Origin: Gluconacetobacter dulcium
GTDB lineage: Bacteria; Pseudomonadota; Alphaproteobacteria; Acetobacterales; Acetobacteraceae
Direction of reading: 5' to 3'
Length of the DNA: 64,000 bases
Assembly: GCF_014174165.1 (NCBI RefSeq)
Contig: NZ_JABEQN010000008.1
Coordinates: 86,184-150,183 of the forward strand
The translations under genes and the position numbers were made by a program. The notes beneath the pieces were generated by a model. That model did not search any database. It was not told the origin of the DNA and saw only the letters and a list, made by a program, of their open reading frames with translations. Every line of letters starts with the position of its first letter. Position 1 is the stretch's first letter. Positions 23,515 to 29,496 of the stretch are shown here, in pieces.

Positions 23515-23802
23515 ATGGAGATTTCCTTGCGACCAGTTCTGCGCCGCATCTTGCGCTCACTTCTGCCGCCGCCCCAAGTGCCGAAGCACAAGGAAGACCG
23601 GTTCAAGGCTCTTGCTGGGGTGCTCCAGACAATCGCTCTCAGCACATGGGGCCTTGGTCTCGTCTCTCCCCTTATCGCAGGAGCCGGTACCATCACCCCC
23701 CGCAAGGTCGTGGTGGCCCTTGTACTCGGGGTCGCGTTCGAACTCGCATCTTTGACACTGCTCGCCTACGTCCCATATGATGATGCAAGTAAGGGAGGCT
23801 AG
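23515..23802 (+). CDS. Two-span membrane protein
   Basis: 95 residues: a basic N-terminus (RPVLRRILRSLLPPPQVPKHKEDR), then hydrophobic segments at about 36-56 and 66-87 (VVVALVLGVAFELASLTLLAYV), ending PYDDASKGG. A diverged remnant of its C-terminus lies at 24270-24350, upstream of the second copy of the next gene. Function unknown. Confidence 0.55.
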   Translation: MEISLRPVLRRILRSLLPPPQVPKHKEDRFKALAGVLQTIALSTWGLGLVSPLIAGAGTITPRKVVVALVLGVAFELASLTLLAYVPYDDASKGG

Positions 23803-23805
23803 ACC

Positions 23806-23931
23806 ATGGACACCATGACTCAGGGATTCCTTTATATCCTCATTCCGGCAGCCGTGCTGACGGTTTGTCTCGGTCTCGCAATCGGCCCTCTTGCGGATCG
23901 CCTTGCGAAGTATCGCAAGGCGCTGCGATAG
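23806..23931 (+). CDS. 41-residue membrane peptide, copy 1
   Basis: MDTMTQGFLYI... ends RLAKYRKALR. One transmembrane helix (about 7-28) followed by a basic tail. It starts 3 bases after the preceding stop. A paralogue of identical length with the same end (ALGPIANRLSQLREALR against AIGPLADRLAKYRKALR) is at 24353-24478. Conservation of length, membrane helix and tail in both copies shows it is a real gene. Such short basic single-span peptides include type I toxins and small regulators; which one applies is unknown. Confidence 0.65.
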   Translation: MDTMTQGFLYILIPAAVLTVCLGLAIGPLADRLAKYRKALR

Positions 23932-23957
23932 GCGCGTAAGACAATTCCAAAATGTAG

Positions 23958-23980
23958 GGCGGCCGACGGCCGCCTTTTTT
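23958..23980 (+). terminator. Rho-independent terminator
   Basis: GGCGGCCG and CGGCCGCC form a GC stem of at least 6-7 bp, followed by TTTTTT (23975-23980). It lies 27 bases after the 41-residue peptide gene. A matching terminator follows copy 2 at 24507. Confidence 0.85.
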
Positions 23981-23993
23981 ATTTTCTGACCGT

Positions 23994-24180
23994 CAATTGA
24001 CGAGCCGTCGTACGCTCGACCGCGACACCGTTCTTTCCACGGGCCGCGTTGCCCCCGTTTACCACATATCCACCGGCCGCGATCCTGACTCTTGGCGGTC
24101 GATCGCGGCCGGTGGATATGCTCCGGCGCCCCTGCGGGGCGCCTCCGGCCCTTCGGGCTGGAAAACGGGGACAACGCTGA
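23994..24180. repeat. ~187-bp palindromic repeat element, copy 1
   Basis: Nearly identical to 24540-24727. The centre is a perfect 20-bp inverted repeat (24065-24084 with 24101-24120) beginning CATATCCACCGG, with a 16-base loop. It is followed by the palindrome GGCGCCCCTGCGGGGCGCC and by GGCCCTTCGGGC. Both copies stand directly after a 41-residue peptide gene and its terminator. Non-coding; possibly a protein-binding site or mobile REP-like element. Confidence 0.8.
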
Positions 24181-24269
24181 GGGCGGCGGCGCGGGCCACA
24201 ATCAACCGCCCATCATCTCCCGGATGCTGCCCAGTCCGGAACTTGCCGGACTGGAAGGCTTTGGCGTAG

Positions 24270-24350
24270 GCATCCGTCGCAGCCGTTCCCCAATTGGCTT
24301 TTCTCGCTCTGCTCGCATATGTCCCGTACGACTCTCAAAAGAGGACTGAC
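24270..24350 (+). pseudogene. Remnant of the two-span membrane protein gene
   Basis: In frame this reads QLAFLALLAYVPYDSQKRTD, clearly similar to ELASLTLLAYVPYDDASKGG at the end of the 95-residue protein (23515-23802). Upstream the frame meets a TAG and the similarity stops where repeat element 1 ends. So only the last ~20-25 codons of a duplicated gene survive. Confidence 0.65.
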
Positions 24351-24352
24351 AC

Positions 24353-24478
24353 ATGGACGGTTTTTTGCGCGCGATCGTGCTTGTCGCTCTGCCGTTCTGC
24401 GTCGCAGTCGGACTCTTCGCCCTCGCTCTGGGGCCAATTGCCAACCGGCTTTCCCAGTTACGTGAGGCGCTGCGATAG
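24353..24478 (+). CDS. 41-residue membrane peptide, copy 2
   Basis: MDGFLRAIVLVALP..., ending RLSQLREALR. Same length and layout as copy 1 (23806-23931), with about 40% identity: one hydrophobic helix, the motif ALGPIANRL and a basic tail. The ribosome site AGAGGA is 7 bases upstream. Nucleotide divergence with preserved protein design indicates selection. Confidence 0.65.
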   Translation: MDGFLRAIVLVALPFCVAVGLFALALGPIANRLSQLREALR

Positions 24479-24506
24479 CAACACAACCGCCGCTTTCCGG
24501 CGAGAG

Positions 24507-24529
24507 GCGGCCGTTGGCCGCTTTTTTTT
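24507..24529 (+). terminator. Rho-independent terminator
   Basis: GCGGCC-GTT-GGCCGC stem (24507-24521) followed by eight T residues (24522-24529), 28 bases after the second 41-residue gene. It corresponds to the terminator at 23958. Confidence 0.88.
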
Positions 24530-24539
24530 GCGCCACCCC

Positions 24540-24727
24540 TTAATTGATGGCGGGTCGTACCCTCGACGGCGACACCGCTCTTCCCGCGGGCCGCGTTGCC
24601 CCCGTTTGCCACATATCCACCGTCCGCGATCCTGACTCTTGGCGGTCGATCGCGGCCGGTGGATATGCTTCGGCGCCCCTGCGGGACGCCTCCGGCCCTG
24701 CGGGCTGGAAAACGGGGACAACGCTCA
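24540..24727. repeat. ~188-bp palindromic repeat element, copy 2
   Basis: Second copy of 23994-24180, with scattered differences. The central inverted repeat is 24612-24631 with 24648-24667 and has one mismatch. From here to 24901 no gene is seen; the stretch only contains further short GC palindromes and the end of the minus-strand gene at 24902. Confidence 0.8.
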
Positions 24728-24901
24728 GGCCAGCGGGACAGGCCCTGTCCGCTCCGACGCGCCGTTGATTGATATTTCCGGCGGTGCAAGGGCGCGGGCA
24801 ACTCCTCGGGCGCGCGGAGGGGGCAGTCGAACTCCCCCGCTTGCCTCCGGAGCCGCGGGACGAACCTGGACCAAAATGGACACAATCCTTCCCCGGTGCT
24901 T

Positions 24902-25543
24902 TCAGCGCGCGGCCTTGGTTTGACCGGCTTCCGGGCTCCCGTTCGGCAGCGGGTCCAACGCACACCACGCCATCCCGCTGGTCGGATCGCGGTGATAATT
25001 GTCCTCGCAAAAGCGGCCAGTGCGCGCAGCGTGCCAGTTCCACGTTATGCCGGTGCTGAAGCCGAGTGTTATCAGGATCGCGCCTGCCAGAATCATGCGC
25101 ACGTAGGCCGCCCAGCGCGCCTCTCTGTAGAAGCGACGCTCATTGGCTGGGATCTCCTCGCGGAGCGCGTCAAAGACGCGCTCCTTGAGATCCGCCGTCA
25201 GCCCGGACACGAGCCCATCCAGCGCCACCTGGAGTTCACGCTTGCGGAAGAGTTCCTGCTTCCGAATGTTGGTCTGGGCGATCAGCGCCATCTGATTCAC
25301 CTGCTCGCGGCCCGCTTCGAGGTCCGCTCGCAGGGTGCTCAACTCCTTACGTGCGCCGGCCAGCAGCGCCTCTGCGGCGGTCGTGGCATGGAACATTTGA
25401 TCACATGCGTCGGCCGTCGCCTCACATTGGCGCAGGAACAGCACCCCCAAAGGGCTGTCGCGCTCGATCCCGGCATCGTGCAGGCTTGCAAGAAGGTGTT
25501 CCCGCGTTGCCTGGCGACCATCCGGGGCGGCTACGGCAGCCAC
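24902..25543 (-). CDS. Coiled-coil protein with a C-terminal membrane helix
   Basis: 213 residues if started at GTG 25543, which overlaps the upstream gene by 13 bases and has AAGG about 9 bases before it; ATG 25612 or 25591 would overlap much more. A long helical part (ELSTLRADLEAGREQVNQMALIAQTNIRKQELFRKRELQVALDGL) leads to a hydrophobic helix (VRMILAGAILITLGFSTGI) near residue 165 and a short Cys-containing tail. In mobilisation regions such proteins may anchor or tether the DNA-processing complex, which is inference. Confidence 0.55.
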   Translation of the reverse strand: MAAVAAPDGRQATREHLLASLHDAGIERDSPLGVLFLRQCEATADACDQMFHATTAAEALLAGARKELSTLRADLEAGREQVNQMALIAQTNIRKQELFRKRELQVALDGLVSGLTADLKERVFDALREEIPANERRFYREARWAAYVRMILAGAILITLGFSTGITWNWHAARTGRFCEDNYHRDPTSGMAWCALDPLPNGSPEAGQTKAAR

Positions 25544-26313
25544 AGATGCACGCCTTCCTCCTCGATATTTGCCCCGAAATCCCGCAACCATTTGACCGCC
25601 ATGTGGCGCCAAAGGGGGTTTACTTGCGATCCATCCGCCTTCGGCTTGCCGGCGATCACGTCGAATACATTCAGGCCGTCGTTCTCAAGATACTTCATGC
25701 ACGTCAAGGCTGGGAACACGACGGTGCGAACACCCGCATCGTGCATCGCTCGCAGCCGCTCGTCCTTGCGCAACCAGGCGAAGGGATCGGAGGACCGCGA
25801 GGTGGAGCGGTACAGTCCCTCGTTGAGGAAGAGGACCGAGTCACCGTCCTTGAATGAGGACGAATCCCAGATGCGGTAGACGTGATCGAAATCGTCGCGT
25901 TCAGGCCCGGTGAAATAGGCGAATGTCGGGATTACGCCGTTCGCACGGAGAAATGCGCCAAGGTCTGATTCCGCCGCCAGTTCCTCGCTCACGCGGTCGC
26001 CGCCGCCCATGTCGATTACGATCGACGCATCCTCGGACAGCGCCTCGGCGAGTGTGTTGGCGAGCCAGATCTTGCTCGCTTCCAATTCTGCGCTCGTCGG
26101 ACGATCAACGCCATAAGGCCCGTCCGACGGAAAGAGCTTCGATAGTGTCGGATTGTTCGGATCTCCGTCTGCCGCCAGTGCTGGGCGTCCCGCCTCAATT
26201 GCCCAATGCATGAAGCATGAGAGCGCCAAACTGCCTCCGCTGCGCCCACGGCCAATTCGCCAAACCGACCGACGTTGGTGCCGCTCATCGGAGCGGGGTG
26301 TGGTGTCCGGCAT
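25531..26313 (-). CDS. ParA/TraL-like protein with degenerate P-loop
   Basis: 260 residues from ATG 26313 (AAGGGAG 11 bases upstream); ATG 26349 would add 12 residues. Layout follows the SIMIBI/ParA class: a P-loop region WRIGRGRSGGSLAL near residue 20, LAADGDPNNPTLSKLF (the Asp and Asn of switch I) and SIVIDMGGGDR (Walker B). The usual KGGxGKS Lys residues are replaced by Arg, so nucleotide binding may be altered. Plasmid relatives include TraL of IncP and MobB-like proteins. It lies between two other minus-strand genes and has its own AGTCACAAAC site. Confidence 0.65.
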   Translation of the reverse strand: MPDTTPRSDERHQRRSVWRIGRGRSGGSLALSCFMHWAIEAGRPALAADGDPNNPTLSKLFPSDGPYGVDRPTSAELEASKIWLANTLAEALSEDASIVIDMGGGDRVSEELAAESDLGAFLRANGVIPTFAYFTGPERDDFDHVYRIWDSSSFKDGDSVLFLNEGLYRSTSRSSDPFAWLRKDERLRAMHDAGVRTVVFPALTCMKYLENDGLNVFDVIAGKPKADGSQVNPLWRHMAVKWLRDFGANIEEEGVHLWLP

Positions 26314-26363
26314 GCTTGCGTCGTCTCCCTTCCATGTTGCTGGCAACATGCCAGCGACAAGGA

Positions 26364-26387
26364 AGGCTAGCCCGATCGTTTGTGACT
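26364..26387 (-). promoter_or_regulatory. AGTCACAAAC-N8-TAGCCT promoter-like site
   Basis: Minus strand: the box at 26387-26378, spacer GATCGGGC, hexamer TAGCCT at 26369-26364. Near-copy of the site at 14651 (same first three spacer bases and same hexamer). It drives the ParA-like gene; the transcript would have a leader of roughly 10-45 bases depending on the start used. A TGTTGCTGGCAACA palindrome (26335-26348) sits at the upstream start codon. Confidence 0.55.
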
Positions 26388-26399
26388 GCGCCCCGACGG

Positions 26400-27251
26400 C
26401 TAATAGAGATTCGGAATCCTCGATTTTGCGGTTTGCATGACGTACTTCTCCTCGCGGGTCATCGTCAGGTTCGTAGGGTGCTTGGCTCGAAGCAGGCGAC
26501 CGACATCGCGCAGCCAGTCCTTCTCGTACTCGTAGTTACGCTTGCTGGGATATCCCGGGAGATCTCCACCAATTTCCCACCTGGCGCCTGTCGCCTTGCA
26601 GATGTCGCCCTCCTTCACAGGGGGCAACGACGGATCATGCGGCAGATAGGCGCGCGCTGATACGTATGGCGGCGGATAATACGGCAAGTCGAGCGTGACG
26701 AGAGTGGCCTGATCATTCGCTCGAGCATGCTCAGCCGCAGGCGTTGGCTGCCGTGTCGTGGTGCCGGTCTCCGGAATGAGACCATTGGCCTCCTGTCTGG
26801 CCCGCAGTCGCTCACCAGCTTCACGCCGATACGGCTCCTCCTCTGCGGCCTGGCGCCGCTTCGAAGCGGCTGCCCGATTGACCTGCTCCATGCGACCTCG
26901 CAAAGCCGCATCCGCTTCGCGGGCTGCGGCGAGCCTCTGCACCCTATCAGCTGCGGCGGCCTCGGCTGCTTCTGCCCGAGCCTTTTCCTGCGCCTCCCGT
27001 GCCTCAAGAAACTTCCCGACCCGATACCAGACCATCTTTGCGCATCGGACTGTCGGCGCCTCCCCACGCCCGTTCGTGAGCCCGACCTCCCTGAACCAGG
27101 CGCATAACGCCGTCCAGTTCAACCGTCGCCCCGACCAGGCTCGAAGCAGTTCACCACGGTTCAGCTCCATCCACACGCGCAGTGACATCTCGCCATTCGC
27201 GCTCCGGAGCACCCTCAGGGCTCCCTCCACTCCGATGTCTGCCGCAGCCAT
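26400..27251 (-). CDS. Unknown coiled-coil protein of the mobilisation region
   Basis: 283 residues from ATG 27251, with GGAGG 6 bases upstream. The N-terminal ~85 residues look like a DNA-binding domain (SLRVWMELNRGELLRAWSGRRLNWTALCAWF, then APTVRCAKMVWYRVGKFL). Residues 90-170 are an Ala/Glu/Arg coiled coil. The tail is Pro-rich and then basic (YPSKRNYEYEKDWLRDVGRLLRAKHP). This fits a plasmid KfrA-like or relaxosome accessory protein, but no family is certain. Confidence 0.55.
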   Translation of the reverse strand: MAAADIGVEGALRVLRSANGEMSLRVWMELNRGELLRAWSGRRLNWTALCAWFREVGLTNGRGEAPTVRCAKMVWYRVGKFLEAREAQEKARAEAAEAAAADRVQRLAAAREADAALRGRMEQVNRAAASKRRQAAEEEPYRREAGERLRARQEANGLIPETGTTTRQPTPAAEHARANDQATLVTLDLPYYPPPYVSARAYLPHDPSLPPVKEGDICKATGARWEIGGDLPGYPSKRNYEYEKDWLRDVGRLLRAKHPTNLTMTREEKYVMQTAKSRIPNLY

Positions 27252-27568
27252 TTCAACCTCCGAGTGCCGTCCAGTGCCCGCTACGCGTCTCACAGGCACA
27301 TATCACGGCACCACTCCGTCTACAATAAAGCACGCTGAAGCTACGCGGAGACTACAGAGCGACTACAAGACAGTGACGACCAGAAACTTTCTCCATACAC
27401 AAATGCACCCTTTCGGGTGCGGCCCCTGCGGGGCCACATTGCATCCGGTTGGGGGGCGTCGCGGCGATGCCCACGCACGGGCTATAGTGACGGGGCCGGT
27501 CGCCGAGGACCGGCGATTTTTGCCCCGCCGAAGGGCGGCCCAGAGCTCGCGGAAAGGGAGTGCGCCGG
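27252..27568. other. Divergent intergenic region with hairpins, possible transfer or replication site
   Basis: 317 bases between divergent genes. It holds the short repeats GACTACAGAGC / GACTACAAGAC (about 27351-27371), the hairpin GCACCC-TTTC-GGGTGC (27405-27420) immediately followed by the palindrome GGCCCCTGCGGGGCC (27421-27435), TATAGT (27483-27488), and a terminator-like hairpin (27495). The position between the mobilisation genes makes it one candidate for oriT. Nothing in the sequence proves this. Confidence 0.4.
27495..27521 (+). terminator. Terminator-like hairpin before the 27569 gene
   Basis: GCCGGTC (27495-27501) pairs with GACCGGC (27508-27514) around GCCGAG, followed by GATTTTT. 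It lies upstream of a gene rather than after one, so it could be an attenuator or the end of a short RNA transcribed from 27252-27494. Confidence 0.65.
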
Positions 27569-27838
27569 ATGACACCATCGGACCTTGAAGATGCGATCGC
27601 CCGGCTAAAGGGGCAGAATCAGGCGCATGCCATGCTGTTGACCGCTATGCTGGTGGCAATGCCGACCGTTCAGCGGGTGGAGGCTGCGGCAATTCTGCGC
27701 CGGCTTCAGAAGGACCGCGCGTTCCTGGATATGGTGCCGATGCCGCTCGCCGCCGAAGTCACGGCCGAGGCCACGAGCGACGAAATCAAGCGGCTGCTGA
27801 CGAACGCGGAGATTATCTGCCAGGGGTTGGGGAGGTAG
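27569..27838 (+). CDS. Small helical unknown protein
   Basis: 89 residues from ATG 27569 (AAAGGGAG 8-9 bases upstream; GTG 27560 is the alternative). Entirely helical (DLEDAIARLKGQNQAHAMLLTAMLVAMPTVQRVEAAAILRRLQKDRAF), probably forming a helical hairpin. No family recognised. It is followed 45 bases later by an XRE regulator. Confidence 0.5.
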   Translation: MTPSDLEDAIARLKGQNQAHAMLLTAMLVAMPTVQRVEAAAILRRLQKDRAFLDMVPMPLAAEVTAEATSDEIKRLLTNAEIICQGLGR

Positions 27839-27883
27839 GCGCCGAAAGCTTTACGGTTTGCGCCGGCCGGGCGAAAAGTGCGC

Positions 27884-28309
27884 ATGAACCACACGCATCT
27901 GCATAGCCGGCGCCCACGCAGCGACATGGCCCGGGAGATCGGCACTCGGATCCGCGAGAGACGGGATGTGCTAGGCCTTACTGTTGCCGAGGTCAGCCGG
28001 GCGCTTGGCCTCAGCAACGGGGCGGTTTCGCAATATGAGACTGGTCGTGCCGCTCCGAAGCAGGAGAAGATTGAGGCGCTCGCCGAGGTGCTGGGCACGT
28101 CGCCAGAGTGGCTCATGACCGGGCATGAGCCGGAGCACCTTGGCTATGCACAGAACGCAGCCGAAATTCGCATGCTGGCCCTCATGAGAAGAATCCCCGC
28201 GCGACTACACCCCATCGTACTTGCGGCGGTGAAAGGTATCGCTGATGCGGAACCTCCGCGTGGAGGCCAAATGGCACGCCCGAGCCGCAGTAACCGCTCG
28301 CCTTCTTGA
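27884..28309 (+). CDS. XRE-family helix-turn-helix regulator
   Basis: 141 residues. The HTH spans about residues 15-70 (IGTRIRERRDVLGLTVAEVSRALGLSNGAVSQYETGRAAPKQEKIEALAEVLGTSPEWLM), a classic cro/C1-type domain. The C-terminal part is helical and basic. The start could be ATG 27884, GTG 27878 or ATG 27926. It may repress its own region or the nearby toxin-antitoxin and mobilisation genes. Confidence 0.88.
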   Translation: MNHTHLHSRRPRSDMAREIGTRIRERRDVLGLTVAEVSRALGLSNGAVSQYETGRAAPKQEKIEALAEVLGTSPEWLMTGHEPEHLGYAQNAAEIRMLALMRRIPARLHPIVLAAVKGIADAEPPRGGQMARPSRSNRSPS

Positions 28310-28421
28310 GTGCTCCGCCAATTGCACTGTGATGCGCACTGGCGAACCCTTTGCTAACCGCATGGCGCCGGCCGGGCAGCAGTCACATGCGCCGGACAAT
28401 ATCGGCCGGGGCCACGTGGCA

Positions 28422-28841
28422 TCAGGTTCTCTTTGAAACACGTAGCGTCCTTGTGTCGCGGATGGCCTTGAAGGCCAGGACAATCTGGTCGCTGAAAGCA
28501 GGGCTGAACTGTCCCCGCGGGGACCGGTCATCGAGCGTGTAAGAGGTCTCAAGAATGTCGTAATTCACCTCGTCCACGATCACCCATAACGGGAAGCGGG
28601 TATCAAGCTTGGCTCTGCGGGCTTCCGTTTCCGGAATAAGGACAGCCTGACGCCCTGCGGCTGGCTCCTTGCTGGTGATTGGCAGGAGGAAGAGATGATG
28701 CTTGCCGTTCCGGTCGATGGCGACCACGACCACGCAGCTTGGGCGCCTCTTGCGCCCTTCCGTCTCGCCGCGTGCATCCTGCCATTTCCAGAGATAATGG
28801 TAATCGATGACCTGGCCAACGCGCGGAAAGTCATCGGCCAT
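28422..28841 (-). CDS. PemK-like putative toxin
   Basis: 139 residues. The order of elements fits a PemK/MazF-like barrel: an N-terminal P/G-V strand (FPRVGQVIDYHYLWKW), RRPSCVVVVAI, LFLLPITSKEP and a C-terminal helix (FSDQIVLAFKAIRD). It directly follows and overlaps by 11 bases a Phd-type antitoxin gene, which supports a toxin role. MazF-like toxins cut RNA. The sequence is divergent, so the fold assignment is tentative. Confidence 0.65.
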   Translation of the reverse strand: MADDFPRVGQVIDYHYLWKWQDARGETEGRKRRPSCVVVVAIDRNGKHHLFLLPITSKEPAAGRQAVLIPETEARRAKLDTRFPLWVIVDEVNYDILETSYTLDDRSPRGQFSPAFSDQIVLAFKAIRDTRTLRVSKRT

Positions 28842-29076
28842 TCAGGTAGTCCGCGATGCCCTCATCGCACAGGGCACCGATATCCTCGGGCATATCGCCG
28901 ACATCAAGTGCCATCTGGCTGCCCGCTGGGGGGCGGGTGAGATTGGCGTATTGCTCCATCGACATGACGATGAACCGTGGCTTGCGGTGTTTGGTGATTG
29001 CAACGGGGGCGACAGCTGCCGCTTCAAAGAGATCCCCCGTGTTGCGGGTAAGGTCGCCCGCTGCGAACTGCTTCAT
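28831..29076 (-). CDS. Phd/YefM-type antitoxin
   Basis: 81 residues. The N-terminal pattern is typical of the family: FAAGDLTRNTGDLFEAAAVAPVAITKHRKPRFIVMSMEQYANL. The acidic C-terminal tail (MPEDIGALCDEGIADYLNG) is the part that normally covers the toxin. Together with 28422-28841 it forms the second addiction module of this window. The start has an AT-rich promoter behind it (29077-29140). Confidence 0.88.
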   Translation of the reverse strand: MKQFAAGDLTRNTGDLFEAAAVAPVAITKHRKPRFIVMSMEQYANLTRPPAGSQMALDVGDMPEDIGALCDEGIADYLNGR

Positions 29077-29096
29077 AAGCCTATCCTCTCGCGATA

Positions 29097-29130
29097 GAAT
29101 ATTGTGAATATACAGATAATCTTAATATTC
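29097..29130. promoter_or_regulatory. Inverted repeat GAATATT/AATATTC upstream of the antitoxin
   Basis: GAATATT (29097-29103) and AATATTC (29124-29130) are inverted copies, and GTGAATATAC between them has a further half-site. This is the only AT-rich stretch here and probably contains the promoter and autoregulatory operator of the antitoxin-toxin pair. Confidence 0.45.
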
Positions 29131-29167
29131 CGCAAGCGTGGAGGGTGGTGCGGCGCCCATCGTCCGC

Positions 29168-29191
29168 AGTCACAAACCGCCCAGAAATATT
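29168..29191 (+). promoter_or_regulatory. AGTCACAAAC-N8-AATATT promoter-like site of the relaxase operon
   Basis: The box at 29168-29177 is a perfect match; spacer CGCCCAGA; hexamer AATATT (29186-29191). It is 32 bases before the GTG of the relaxase-partner gene, which has a CTGGAG ribosome site. It should drive 29224 and the relaxase. Confidence 0.55.
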
Positions 29192-29223
29192 AGCGGTGTC
29201 ATCCACCGCCTGGAGCAAATCAC

Positions 29224-29496
29224 GTGACAGCCGATAATTCGAATACGGTGCCCACCTTGGCCTCTTTGTCCCAGGGCCAGCTCCACATCATCGCCGTGCT
29301 TCAACAGCATGGGCAGGTCCTGGCCGAAATCCATCAGATGGTAAGCCCGCCGGAGACCCGCGACGAGCCGACTCTGCGTGACATTTTAGGGCGTATGGCG
29401 GACGCGCTCGATCGGCAGATCAATGCGCTCGAGGCATTAACCGAGCAGGTCACACGGATCGAGATCGGCGCGTCGAAGCGCGAGGCCGCCGAATGA
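29224..29496 (+). CDS. Small protein encoded before the relaxase
   Basis: 90 residues from GTG 29224 (CTGGAG 9 bases upstream). Helical with long amphipathic stretches (LRDILGRMADALDRQINALEALTEQVTRIEIGASK), likely a coiled-coil oligomer. The stop overlaps the relaxase start (ATGA at 29493). By position it is a relaxosome accessory factor (MobC/TrwA-like role), though no ribbon-helix-helix motif is visible. Confidence 0.55.
   Translation: MTADNSNTVPTLASLSQGQLHIIAVLQQHGQVLAEIHQMVSPPETRDEPTLRDILGRMADALDRQINALEALTEQVTRIEIGASKREAAE

Noticed and set aside
28381..28390. AGTCACATGC, a partial match to the shared promoter box
   Set aside because: Three-prime part differs, and 8 bases downstream there is no hexamer with A2 and T6; no suitably placed start codon.
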